A stretch of 32,406 nucleotides of DNA from UBA6016 sp964568395 (lineage in GTDB: Bacteria; Campylobacterota; Campylobacteria; Campylobacterales; UBA6016). Positions within the stretch are counted from its first letter, which is position 1. Each line of letters opens with the position of its first letter. The stretch covers positions 1-32,406 of the forward strand of contig CAZMPN010000019.1 in assembly GCA_964568395.1 (NCBI GenBank), given 5' to 3'. The notes under the pieces were generated by a model, which saw only the letters and a program-made list of their open reading frames with translations, had not been told where the DNA came from and made no database searches. Made by a program: the position numbers and the translations under genes. Below are positions 21,378-29,260 of the stretch, piece after piece.

Positions 21378-23492
21378 TTATTGTATGTATTCCACTCTGT
21401 TTCTGCCGTTTCTTTTTGCCGCATAGAGCGCTTCGTCGGCCCTTTTTATAAAGCTATCTACGCTGTCCTCGTCTTTAAAACATGATACGCCAAAGCTTCC
21501 GGTAACGGTGTTTGGCTCTATAAAGTCATAGCTTTCGAGCGCCTCCCTTATAATCTCCGACCTCGAAACAGCAACTTCCAAATCCGCGCCTGGAAGAAGA
21601 AGCATAAACTCTTCCCCGCCCCATCTGGCGAATATGTCGTTGCTTCTAATCTTGGACTTTATTATTTCTACCGTAGTAATAAGCACATAATCGCCGGCTT
21701 GATGCCCATATGTATCGTTGATTTTCTTGAAGAAGTCTATATCTATCACTACAAGCGAAAGAGGTTTTTTCGTCTTTCTGGATTTCGCGATTTCGGCCTC
21801 CATCAGGTTTCCGAACTTCATCCTGTTGTAGATTTTTGTCAGAGGATCCGTCGTAGCCAGAAGCTCTAGATTCTTACTCTCTTTTTCTATATTTGTAATG
21901 TCAAGGAAGGAGAGCAGATAGGTCTCGTCTTTTTTGAACTTCTCCACTTTCAAAAGAAAGCTCTTAGGCTCCTCTACCCCTCCGAACTCCCTCTGGTTTT
22001 TTTGCATCAAAACCTTGAAATCCCTATCGTAGGAAGATACGAGGAGCTTAAACCAAAGCCCGTTTTTCTTACTGTGCAGATACCCTTCTTTTTTAACGAA
22101 TAGATCCGCGATAGAGTGATATTTTTTATGGAAGTCGTCGACGCTTCTGACGTCATAAAATTCCAAAAAGCTTTTATTCGCCTCTATGATATTATTGCCG
22201 TCATCGGTAATGACGAGCATCGATTCCTGCATATCAAGAATCGTCTGCAGATAGTTGTGCTGATGCTTTATCGTATCCTCTAGATTTTTTTGCTCCGTAG
22301 AGTCTCTGGATATTCCGACAAGACCGATAATCTTTCCGTCTTTGTCTCTAAGCGGAGCTTTTTTTACGCTCAGATATACGGCTTTTTTATCCCTATACCT
22401 TGTCCAGTAACCGTTTATGATGGTTTTGCCTTTTTCTATAACGTCCCTATCTGTATCCCTAAAGAGATTTGAGTAGTAGTCGTCGAACAAATCGAAATCC
22501 GTCCTGCCGACTATATCCTCTTTAGCTATTCCGGCAAATTCCGCGAAAGCCTTGTTACAGCCTATATATTTATAATCAAGGTCTTTATAGAAAATAAAGT
22601 CGTCAGTCGCATCTATAAAATCGTTTAGCAGCCTAGCGCTTCTCTCGGACTCTTCCGTTTTTGCCGCAAGCGTTTTTGAAAGCTTTTGGAGCTGGCTCTC
22701 TTTTTCCCTCACTATCTGCGACCACTTATTATAGACGACGTCCATCATCTCTTCCCTGGTCACGATTCCCATAAGTTCGCCGGACTTCTCGAGGACTATA
22801 AGCCTCTTGAACTTCTTTGTAGCCATCAGCTCGAGAGCCTCTTTTACCGTAGTATCCTCGTCCACCGTCACAAGAGGCGATTTCATATGCTCGCCTGCTT
22901 TTGTCTCCATATCAACTTTTTTGATAATCAGCTTAACGATGTCTCTTTTGGTAATAATGCCCAGTGGCTGATGATGTTCGTCTATAATGACCACCGCCTC
23001 GGTAGGGGTAGAGTTTACTTTGTGGAATACGGCGCTCATGCTGTCGGAAGGTTTTGCCGTTTTTGCTTTCGTTTTTCCAATGATGTGTCCGAGCCTTATA
23101 TCGTTGACGACGAGCTCCGTATCTATCGCGGATATGATATTCGACATCGAAACGACGCCCAGAAGGTTTTTGTCGTCGTCGACGACGCACAGATAGCTTA
23201 TATCCTCTCTTATCAAAAAGGAGGCTTCGAGCGCGTTTGTGTCTTTATGAACCTGTTTTACGATTTTATATTCTATTGACTCCACGAGGTCGGAGAAACT
23301 AACGCCTTTTAGTAAGAAGTCCGTTACGTCGGTAACGGTAATGATTCCGTACTCCTTTATTCCGCTATCCACTATAAGAACGTTTCTAAGGTTGTTTTGG
23401 ATCATGGTTTCCGCAGCTTTTAAAAGCGTATCTTTTCTGCTGACAGACGTTATCTGCTGTGTAGCAATTTCCAAAACATTTTTGAATTCCAT
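21378..23492 (-). CDS. Diguanylate cyclase with four CBS and two PAS domains
   Basis: A 704-aa soluble signalling protein. Four CBS repeats (two Bateman pairs) occupy about 5-260, usually binding adenine nucleotides or sensing energy or ionic state. A coiled coil (about 256-290), two PAS domains (about 290-400 and 410-540) and a GGDEF domain (about 545-704) follow. GGEEF (625-629) is intact, and an inhibitory-site motif RSND (616-619) sits five residues before it. It therefore looks like an active, product-inhibited cyclase, unlike the three degenerate GGDEF proteins elsewhere in the window. AGGTAGGG lies upstream of ATG 23492. The corA-like gene follows 12 nt later. I see no transmembrane segment. 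Confidence 0.92.
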   Translation of the reverse strand: MEFKNVLEIATQQITSVSRKDTLLKAAETMIQNNLRNVLIVDSGIKEYGIITVTDVTDFLLKGVSFSDLVESIEYKIVKQVHKDTNALEASFLIREDISYLCVVDDDKNLLGVVSMSNIISAIDTELVVNDIRLGHIIGKTKAKTAKPSDSMSAVFHKVNSTPTEAVVIIDEHHQPLGIITKRDIVKLIIKKVDMETKAGEHMKSPLVTVDEDTTVKEALELMATKKFKRLIVLEKSGELMGIVTREEMMDVVYNKWSQIVREKESQLQKLSKTLAAKTEESERSARLLNDFIDATDDFIFYKDLDYKYIGCNKAFAEFAGIAKEDIVGRTDFDLFDDYYSNLFRDTDRDVIEKGKTIINGYWTRYRDKKAVYLSVKKAPLRDKDGKIIGLVGISRDSTEQKNLEDTIKHQHNYLQTILDMQESMLVITDDGNNIIEANKSFLEFYDVRSVDDFHKKYHSIADLFVKKEGYLHSKKNGLWFKLLVSSYDRDFKVLMQKNQREFGGVEEPKSFLLKVEKFKKDETYLLSFLDITNIEKESKNLELLATTDPLTKIYNRMKFGNLMEAEIAKSRKTKKPLSLVVIDIDFFKKINDTYGHQAGDYVLITTVEIIKSKIRSNDIFARWGGEEFMLLLPGADLEVAVSRSEIIREALESYDFIEPNTVTGSFGVSCFKDEDSVDSFIKRADEALYAAKRNGRNRVEYIQ

Positions 23493-23556
23493 CGGTTATG
23501 GACCCTACCTCAGATTTATTTAGGAGTAAAAAGGCCAAAAAGGCAAGACTTGGCCG

Positions 23557-23565
23557 ATTATACCA
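23557..23565 (-). promoter_or_regulatory. Extended -10 promoter for the CBS-PAS-GGDEF / corA operon
   Basis: TGGTATAAT on the minus strand is an extended -10 (TGn plus consensus TATAAT) about 65 nt before ATG 23492. A -35 is not recognisable, as expected for extended -10 promoters. Confidence 0.6.
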
Positions 23566-23602
23566 ATATTTTTTTAAACCTTTTTGATTTACGGCGTTTA
23601 GA

Positions 23603-23608
23603 TATAAT
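23603..23608 (+). promoter_or_regulatory. -10 box for coaE-dapF
   Basis: Consensus TATAAT 35 nt before the coaE ATG, preceded by T-rich sequence and no -35. It is divergent from the CBS-GGDEF promoter about 40 bp away. Confidence 0.55.
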
Positions 23609-23643
23609 TTTTGATAAACAACCAAACAAGCGGATAAGAATCG

Positions 23644-24264
23644 ATGCCAAAATGTATAGTCATAACAGGCTCCATAGGATGCGGGAAAAGCAGCGTATGC
23701 AGCGTATTAAAGGAGAGGGGCTACGAGATAGTGGACGCCGACGCCATCAGCAAAACGGTTTCAAAAACGAAAACCGCACAAATCGAAGACGCTTTTGGCG
23801 AAGAGTATATAGAAAACGGCCAAATCAATACCAAGAAGCTCGGCAAGCTGGTGTTTGAAAACAAAGAGGCAAAAAAAAAGCTTGAGGCGATAATGCACCC
23901 TGAAATTAAAAAAGAGATTTTCAAAAAGATAGACGAGCTGGAAAAAAAAGATAAAATATATTTTGCAGATATACCGCTGTTTTTCGAGAGCGAAAACTAT
24001 CGGGAGCTATCGCCGGTCGCGGTCGTCTACGCGCCGAGGACCGTTCAGCTTGAGAGAATAATGAGAAGGGACGGGCTTGGGGAGATTGACGCGAATAACC
24101 GCATAGAGTCGCAGATAGATATAGAAAAAAAAGCTAAAATGGCGGATTTCGTCATAGACAATTCCGGCTCAAAAGAAGAGCTGCAAAACAATATAGAAAT
24201 TTTTTTGAAAGAGGCCAAGCAATGGTTTTGCAAAAATACTGCGCAAGCGGAAACGATTTTTTAA
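23644..24264 (+). CDS. coaE: Dephospho-CoA kinase
   Basis: Phosphorylates the 3'-OH of dephospho-CoA in the last step of CoA synthesis. The 206-aa protein has the P-loop GSIGCGKSS (9-17), VDADAIS, the ADIPLFFES lid/substrate region, and RRDGLGEIDANNRI. The start ATG 23644 has GGATAAG upstream. Its last 43 nt overlap dapF, whose start lies inside coaE with a GAGG site in the coaE sequence, so the two are coupled. Confidence 0.93.
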   Translation: MPKCIVITGSIGCGKSSVCSVLKERGYEIVDADAISKTVSKTKTAQIEDAFGEEYIENGQINTKKLGKLVFENKEAKKKLEAIMHPEIKKEIFKKIDELEKKDKIYFADIPLFFESENYRELSPVAVVYAPRTVQLERIMRRDGLGEIDANNRIESQIDIEKKAKMADFVIDNSGSKEELQNNIEIFLKEAKQWFCKNTAQAETIF

Positions 24265-24948
24265 TATTCCACGCATTAAGAAAAGAGGATAGAAGCACGC
24301 TGGCTATCGAGATGTGCGATAGGCATTTCGGATTTGGGGCGGACGGGCTCATCGTACTAGTGCCACACGAAACGCTGGATTTCGAATGGCAGTTTTACAA
24401 CTCCGACGGAAGCGAGGCCAATATGTGCGGCAACGGCACCAGGGCTACCGCGCTATATGCCAACGATAACGGTCTTGCAGGCAAAGAGCAGGCTTTTTTG
24501 ACAGGAGCCGGAGTTATCAAAACAAAAATTTTTGAACACTCGGTCGTGGAAACCGAGCTAACGAAACCGATAGTGGTAAAAGATAAATTTACGGAAAACG
24601 GTTTCGAATGGATGCTGATAGACACGGGGGTGCCGCATCTCGTAGCAAAAACGGCGAAAGGCTTTTTTGACAATGAGCTGGCAAGGGAGCTTAGGCAAAA
24701 ATACAACGCCAACGTCAATTTTTTTAGCTTCGAAGAAGAGACGCTTAGGGTCAGAACATTTGAGAGGGGAAACGCTTGCATGCGGCACAGGAATGGCGGC
24801 GTGCGCATACTCCGTCAGCCTCGGAATGCCTGAAATCACCGAGTTTAACGTAAGACCAAAAAGCGACGAAAAAATTACGATTAAGGTTAAAAACGAACAA
24901 ATTTTGTTCAGCGGCGAGGTTAAAAGGGTTGGTAGCTGTTTAAGTTAA
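24222..24948 (+). pseudogene. dapF: Diaminopimelate epimerase, frameshifted near its second catalytic Cys
   Basis: Converts LL- to meso-diaminopimelate for lysine and peptidoglycan. The first frame (from ATG 24222) has KYCASGNDF and the first catalytic Cys in NMCGNGTR, and runs to RTFERG. It then reads nonsense to a stop at 24833. The second half is intact in the next frame: GETLACGTGMAA with the second catalytic Cys, to TAA 24948. The switch is at 24765-24772 (gaggggaaa). Joining the two gives about 241 aa, near the family length. Family members have about three residues (VED in H. pylori, from memory) between ERG and TLACGTG, which are missing here. The gap is therefore best explained by a small deletion (probably 11 nt), or by a homopolymer error. 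The rest is undamaged, so the change is recent or artefactual; the gene is normally essential. Confidence 0.85.
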
Positions 24949-24961
24949 GGGTTGACTTTTC

Positions 24962-24970
24962 TGGTAAAAT
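24962..24970 (+). promoter_or_regulatory. Extended -10 promoter for the glucosaminidase gene
   Basis: TGGTAAAAT (extended -10) lies 36 nt before ATG 25006. A TTGACT nearby (24952) is too close to serve as its -35. The ribosome site AAGGAGGAG is very strong. Confidence 0.45.
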
Positions 24971-25005
24971 TATAACTCCAATTTAAAGAAATAAAAGGAG
25001 GAGTT

Positions 25006-25773
25006 ATGCTGCCAAGGTTCTTAACAGTATATGTCTCACTTTTGTTTGCGGCATTCGCATTCGATAACACAAAAGGCCAGAAAGAGGCTTCCTGGAACAA
25101 GCTTCTAGAGGAAAGCCCGGATAGAAAACAAACATTCGTAAATATGTTGCTTCCTTTAATAAACGAGCAAAACCAAAAAATACTAAAAGATAGGGAGTTT
25201 GTTGCGAACTTCTTCGAAAAATATCCAAACTGCCAAAGCGACGCCAAAATATCGGCGGGCGACTATGCAAAACTGATGGAGATCGCCTCTACGTATAAAG
25301 TTGGCGGCCTATTCGACAAAAAAGAGTACTTCGAAAAAATCGACACGATACCGGCATCCCTCGTACTATCTCAAGCGGCGCTTGAAAGCGGCTGGGGTAG
25401 CAGCAGGGTATCCTTGGCGTCAAACAACTTATTCGGACAAAAGAGCTTTGGCGCCAAAAAGCATGTGAAGGCAACGGGCAATCCAAACATTAAATATGCC
25501 GCATTCGACAATATAGGCGACGCAGTCAAATCATACATGACAAATCTGAATTCGCATGAAGCATACAGGGAGTTTAGAAAGAAAAGAGCCGATACTAGGC
25601 TTAAAAATATAGAGTTTACCGGCCTCAAAGCCGCAAAAACACTTATCAACTACTCGGAGGTAGGCAACTACACCGCAATGTTATCCACGATGATCAAATC
25701 ATACTTTAGTGCTTACGACGAAGCAAAAAGCATCATAGGCACAGGCGCCGCCACAATACGTCTTATATACTAA
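25006..25773 (+). CDS. Exported Bax-like N-acetylglucosaminidase (peptidoglycan hydrolase)
   Basis: A 255-aa exported protein with a hydrophobic signal (about 4-19) and a C-terminal glucosaminidase-type domain (about 110-245). The likely catalytic Glu127 lies in QAALESGWGSSR, followed by NNLFGQKS and the YAAFDNIGDAVKSYMTNLN segment typical of Bax and related GH73-like enzymes. It should cut glycan strands of peptidoglycan in the periplasm during growth or remodelling. AAGGAGGAG lies 2 nt before the ATG. It sits after dapF, with its own promoter, and ends at a strong hairpin. The signal peptide lacks a strong n-region charge (only Arg4). Confidence 0.85.
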   Translation: MLPRFLTVYVSLLFAAFAFDNTKGQKEASWNKLLEESPDRKQTFVNMLLPLINEQNQKILKDREFVANFFEKYPNCQSDAKISAGDYAKLMEIASTYKVGGLFDKKEYFEKIDTIPASLVLSQAALESGWGSSRVSLASNNLFGQKSFGAKKHVKATGNPNIKYAAFDNIGDAVKSYMTNLNSHEAYREFRKKRADTRLKNIEFTGLKAAKTLINYSEVGNYTAMLSTMIKSYFSAYDEAKSIIGTGAATIRLIY

Positions 25774-25782
25774 AACCGCAAC

Positions 25783-25819
25783 GAAGCAGAGGCCCCTTTT
25801 TTAAGCCTCTGCTTCTTTT
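25783..25819 (+). terminator. Strong terminator hairpin overlapping the 3' end of prfA
   Basis: An 11-bp perfect stem GAAGCAGAGGC (25783-25793) with GCCTCTGCTTC (25805-25815) and loop CCCTTTTTTAA, followed by TTTTA. It ends the glucosaminidase transcript. The right arm encodes the last residues of prfA (KEAEA and stop), so the two converging genes share it. The minus-strand tail is less T-rich. Confidence 0.7.
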
Positions 25820-26868
25820 AGCTTCTCAGCCTGAAAATACACCGTACACGGCTCTATAATCTCATCAAAAAGACCGCCCTGCATAATCGCATCCAGCCTG
25901 TAAAGCGTAAGCCCTATTCTATGATCCGTAATCCTGTTTTGCGGATAGTTATAGGTCCTGATTCTTTCGCTTCTATCGCCGCTTCCGACTTGAGACTTTC
26001 TAGACTCTCCGGTAGCCGCTTGCTGCTCTTCCAGTTTTATTTCATAAAGCCTTGATTTTAGGATTTTAATAGCTTTATCTTTGTTTTTATGCTGCGATTT
26101 TTCATCTTGGATCGCGACGGATAAACCGGTAGGTATATGCGTTACCCTAACGGCGGAATCCGTCGTATTTACGGACTGCCCACCGTTTCCGCCAGATCTA
26201 TACACGTCAATCCGAAGTTCGCTCTCTTTTAGCTCTATCTCTATATCTTCGACTTCCGGAATAACGGCCACCGTTACCGCAGAAGTATGGAGTCTCCCTT
26301 GCGTCTCGGTCGCAGGCACCCTTTGCACCCTATGTACGCCGCCCTCGTATTTTAGCTTCGAATATACCTTGTCGCCTTTGACGAGAAGCGTAATATCCTT
26401 ATATCCGCCCACGTCGCTTTCCGCGCTTGACACTATCTCTACCTTCCAGCCTTTGCTCTCCGCATATCTTATATACGCCTTACATAAATCCCCGGCGAAA
26501 AGCCCGGCCTCGTCGCCGCCGGTTCCGGCCCTAATCTCAAGATATGTATTTCTTTCGTCGTTTGGATCTTTTGGAACAAGCAGAAGTTTTATCTTGTCTT
26601 CAAGCTGAGGCCTTCTCTCTTCAAGCTCCTTTAGCTCCATTTTTGCAAGCTCGCCGAGCTCGGCGTCATCAAGAAGGGCCTTGTTGTCCTCTATGTCTCG
26701 CATCAGCTTTTGGTATTCTCTTGACGCCTCCACGACTTCGGAGAGCGACGACTGCTCTTTTGAGAGCTCCGTCATTCTTTTTATATCGGTAGCTATATCC
26801 TGCTCGGATAGAAGCCTGGTTATTTCATCATATCTATCAATGAACGGTTGTAGTTTATCTTGCAGCAT
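25801..26868 (-). CDS. prfA: Peptide chain release factor 1
   Basis: Recognises UAA and UAG stop codons and triggers peptide release. The 355-aa protein has the anticodon-like PAT (185-187, RVPATETQ), the RF1-type PxT motif, and GGQ (229-231) with the Gln that is normally methylated. Length fits the family. The start ATG 26868 has GGAA upstream. It lies 84 nt after rpsT on the same strand and probably shares its transcript. Its 3' end forms part of the terminator stem of the converging glucosaminidase gene. Confidence 0.97.
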   Translation of the reverse strand: MLQDKLQPFIDRYDEITRLLSEQDIATDIKRMTELSKEQSSLSEVVEASREYQKLMRDIEDNKALLDDAELGELAKMELKELEERRPQLEDKIKLLLVPKDPNDERNTYLEIRAGTGGDEAGLFAGDLCKAYIRYAESKGWKVEIVSSAESDVGGYKDITLLVKGDKVYSKLKYEGGVHRVQRVPATETQGRLHTSAVTVAVIPEVEDIEIELKESELRIDVYRSGGNGGQSVNTTDSAVRVTHIPTGLSVAIQDEKSQHKNKDKAIKILKSRLYEIKLEEQQAATGESRKSQVGSGDRSERIRTYNYPQNRITDHRIGLTLYRLDAIMQGGLFDEIIEPCTVYFQAEKLKEAEA

Positions 26869-26895
26869 GTCAGTTCCAAATGGATTTATATTTTC

Positions 26896-26911
26896 CCCGC
26901 CGAAAGGCGGG
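26896..26911 (-). other. GC-rich hairpin between rpsT and prfA
   Basis: CCCGCC/GGCGGG form a 6-bp stem with a TTTC loop (minus strand), 27 nt before the prfA ATG. A-rich sequence rather than T follows, so it is not a normal terminator. It may attenuate or modulate prfA expression relative to rpsT. Confidence 0.4.
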
Positions 26912-26952
26912 ATTTTGAAGAGTATTTAATTAAAGCGGGTAATAAATTTTTG

Positions 26953-27222
26953 TTAAGCGGCTTTTATAGTATTTACAAGTTTTGCAAGTCTGCCAACTTT
27001 TCTAGCGGCGCTGTTTTTCTTTAGGAAGCCTTTTGATACGAATTTATGAAGTTCTTGGTTCGCAACTTTTAGCGCAGCTTCGGCAGCAGCGCCGTCTTTT
27101 TTGGACACAGCGCCTCTTATGTCTTTAACTATGTTTTTTAGTTTAGTTCTATAAACTCTGTTTCTAGCCGTTCTTTTTTCAGTCTGTCTGATTCTCTTTT
27201 CGGCTGATTTATGGTTTGCCAT
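26953..27222 (-). CDS. rpsT: 30S ribosomal protein S20
   Basis: An 89-aa basic ribosomal protein that binds the 5' and 3' minor domains of 16S rRNA. MANHKSAEKRIRQTEKRTARN is the family hallmark, and length and charge fit S20. ATG 27222 has AAAGGA upstream. A TGGTAAAAT promoter lies about 50 nt before it, divergent from glmM. prfA follows 84 nt later. Confidence 0.98.
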   Translation of the reverse strand: MANHKSAEKRIRQTEKRTARNRVYRTKLKNIVKDIRGAVSKKDGAAAEAALKVANQELHKFVSKGFLKKNSAARKVGRLAKLVNTIKAA

Positions 27223-27270
27223 TTTGAATATTCCTTTGTTTATTTAATTTTTTAAAAAAATTTTTTCGCA

Positions 27271-27279
27271 ATTTTACCA
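27271..27279 (-). promoter_or_regulatory. Extended -10 promoter for rpsT
   Basis: TGGTAAAAT on the minus strand, about 50 nt before the rpsT ATG, within AT-rich sequence and lacking a -35. Confidence 0.5.
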
Positions 27280-27314
27280 GTTTTTTCATAAAACATTTTT
27301 TAATAACATCTTTA

Positions 27315-27323
27315 TGCTATACT
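27315..27323 (+). promoter_or_regulatory. Extended -10 promoter for glmM
   Basis: TGCTATACT gives an extended -10 ending 33 nt before the glmM ATG. It probably serves glmM-lspA and perhaps genes further down. Confidence 0.5.
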
Positions 27324-27356
27324 CCGCACTCAAAAAAACCTAGAGAGAAACCATAT

Positions 27357-28697
27357 ATGAAACTATTCGGTACCGACGGCGTAAGAGGAAAAGCCGGCAA
27401 AGAGCTAAACGTAAATCTGGCGCTCAGACTAGCCATGGCCGCAGGCATACACTTTAGAAAAAAATCGGTAACCAACAAAATACTCATAGGGAAAGACACG
27501 AGAAGAAGCGGCTATATGCTGGAAAACGCAATAGTAGCGGGACTGACCGCCGTTGGATACGATTGCGTCCAGATAGGCCCTATGCCGACTCCGGCAATAG
27601 CGTTTTTGACGGAAGATATGAGATGCGACGCCGGAATCATGATAAGCGCGAGCCACAACGCTTACTACGACAACGGGATAAAGTTTTTCGACAACGAAGG
27701 CAACAAGCTAAACACGGAGATAGAGGCGTTAATAGAACAGCTCTACACGGACGACGAGGCGATAGAATTTAGCCAGAAGAAAGAAAAAGAGATAGGCTCG
27801 TCAAAAAGAATAGACGACGTTATCGGCAGATATATCGTCCATATCAAAAACTCATTCCCAAAGCACCTCTCCCTAAAAGGCGTGCGCATAGTCGTAGACG
27901 CGGCCAACGGGGCGGCATACAAAGTCGCGCCTACGATATTCTCTGAACTTGGAGCGGACCTCATCGTCATCAACGACGAACCGAATGGCTTCAATATAAA
28001 CGAGAAATGCGGCGCTTTGCATCCGGGCAAACTTGCCGAAGAGGTCTTGAAGTTTAGGGCGGATATAGGTTTTGCTCTGGACGGCGACGCCGACAGACTC
28101 GTCGTGGTTGACGAAAAAGGAAACGTGGTAGACGGCGACAAGCTGATAGCCGCGCTCGCCGTACATCTAAAAAACCAAAACCTGCTGAAAAATTCGGCCG
28201 CCGTAGCAACCGTTATGAGCAACGGCGCACTAGAGGATTTCTTCGGCGCGAACGGCATAAAGCTGTTTAGATGCAACGTCGGCGACAAACACGTGCTGGA
28301 AGTTATGCAAAAAGAGGGGCTCAACTTCGGCGGAGAGCAGAGCGGACATATCGTATTTAGTGACTACGCAAAAACAGGCGACGGGCTAGCTAGCGCGCTT
28401 CAAACGATAGCATACGTGCTATCCACCGGAAAACCGGCAAGCGTCGCCCTAAATCCATTTGAACTATATCCGCAACTTCAAGAAGCCATAAACGTCAAGA
28501 CGAAAAAACCGCTTGAAGAGATAGCCGGATTTGCAGAAAAACTTGCCGATATAGAGGGCAAAAAAATCAGACACCTGATAAGATATTCCGGAACCGAAAA
28601 CAAGCTAAGACTACTGCTTGAAGGCAAAAGCGAAGCGATATTGGCAAAAGAGATGGAATCTCTCGTAGATTACCTTAAAAGCGCGTTAAATGCTTAA
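27357..28697 (+). CDS. glmM: Phosphoglucosamine mutase
   Basis: Converts glucosamine-6-phosphate to glucosamine-1-phosphate on the way to UDP-GlcNAc for peptidoglycan and LPS. A 446-aa alpha-D-phosphohexomutase family member with the phosphoserine Ser99 in ISASHNAYYDNG, metal-binding DGDADR (242-247), a sugar-binding GGEQSGHI and phosphate-binding RYSGTENKLR. MKLFGTDGVRG at the N-terminus is typical of GlmM. AGAGAG precedes the ATG. The end overlaps lspA by 8 bp. Confidence 0.97.
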   Translation: MKLFGTDGVRGKAGKELNVNLALRLAMAAGIHFRKKSVTNKILIGKDTRRSGYMLENAIVAGLTAVGYDCVQIGPMPTPAIAFLTEDMRCDAGIMISASHNAYYDNGIKFFDNEGNKLNTEIEALIEQLYTDDEAIEFSQKKEKEIGSSKRIDDVIGRYIVHIKNSFPKHLSLKGVRIVVDAANGAAYKVAPTIFSELGADLIVINDEPNGFNINEKCGALHPGKLAEEVLKFRADIGFALDGDADRLVVVDEKGNVVDGDKLIAALAVHLKNQNLLKNSAAVATVMSNGALEDFFGANGIKLFRCNVGDKHVLEVMQKEGLNFGGEQSGHIVFSDYAKTGDGLASALQTIAYVLSTGKPASVALNPFELYPQLQEAINVKTKKPLEEIAGFAEKLADIEGKKIRHLIRYSGTENKLRLLLEGKSEAILAKEMESLVDYLKSALNA

Positions 28698-29124
28698 AAA
28701 AATCTCCTTTTTTATGGCTATAGCGGTTCTCGCTATAGCGGCCGACCAATATATAAAATCGATTATTTTGGACGGATTTCGTTGGCATAGCGACTACGTA
28801 TCCATAATATTTACGCTAAACGACGGCGTAGCTTTCAGCATGCTCTCGTTTTTGCAAAGCTACCTAAAATATCTGCAGATAGCGGTCTTATTTTTCGCGC
28901 TTATCTACTGCTCGTCAGCCGGATATATAAAAAAATATCCGCTTGAACTAGGGCTGATATTCGGATCGGGCGTATCGAATATTTACGATAGATTCATCCA
29001 TGGCGGCGTTGTGGACTATGTCTACTACCACCACTGGTTTGAGTTTGCGGTATTCAACCTGGCTGACGTGCTTATAGATTTAGGCGTTTTAATGCTCATC
29101 ATAAAACTCTTAAAGAAGAAATAA
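28690..29124 (+). CDS. lspA: Lipoprotein signal peptidase (signal peptidase II)
   Basis: Inner-membrane aspartyl protease that removes signal peptides from lipidated prolipoproteins. A 144-aa protein with four predicted helices, ADQYIKS and LNDGVAFS near the N-terminal half, and the catalytic aspartates Asp109 (GGVVDY) and Asp126 (FNLADV). The ATG lies inside the last codons of glmM, so expression is coupled. At least one likely substrate, the lipoprotein at 7210-7662, is in the window. Confidence 0.95.
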   Translation: MLKKISFFMAIAVLAIAADQYIKSIILDGFRWHSDYVSIIFTLNDGVAFSMLSFLQSYLKYLQIAVLFFALIYCSSAGYIKKYPLELGLIFGSGVSNIYDRFIHGGVVDYVYYHHWFEFAVFNLADVLIDLGVLMLIIKLLKKK

Positions 29125-29133
29125 TAAACACTC

Positions 29134-29142
29134 TGCTAAAAT
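29134..29142 (+). promoter_or_regulatory. Extended -10 promoter for tRNA-Val
   Basis: TGCTAAAAT lies 14 nt before the tRNA 5' end, the usual distance for a -10 of a stable RNA gene with a short leader. It would allow the tRNA, and possibly thrS and the genes after it, to be transcribed independently of glmM-lspA. Confidence 0.5.
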
Positions 29143-29156
29143 CCAACTCCGCATTT

Positions 29157-29232
29157 GGTCGCGTAGCTCAGTTGGTAGAGCACTACCTTGACATGGTAGT
29201 GGTCACAGGTTCGAGTCCTGTCGTGGCCACCA
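29157..29232 (+). tRNA. tRNA-Val (anticodon GAC), CCA encoded
   Basis: A 76-nt cloverleaf. Acceptor GGTCGCG pairs with CGTGGCC (two G-U pairs), D arm GCTC/GAGC, anticodon stem CTACC/GGTAG around loop TTGACAT with anticodon GAC at 29190-92, and a T arm with GGTTCGAGTCC. Discriminator A and genomic CCA end at 29232. It reads GUC and GUU valine codons. It sits alone between lspA and thrS, with thrS beginning 28 nt later. Confidence 0.97.
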
Positions 29233-29260
29233 TTTTAAATACAATCCCACAAGGCAATAA

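Noticed and set aside
24667..24948. Separate 93-aa gene after dapF
   Set aside because: Its second half (LACGTGMAA and on) is clearly the C-terminus of DapF; the first half is out-of-frame dapF sequence.
24952..24957. TTGACT as -35 of the glucosaminidase promoter
   Set aside because: Spacing to TAAAAT (7 nt) and TATAAC (13 nt) is too short for a sigma70 pair.
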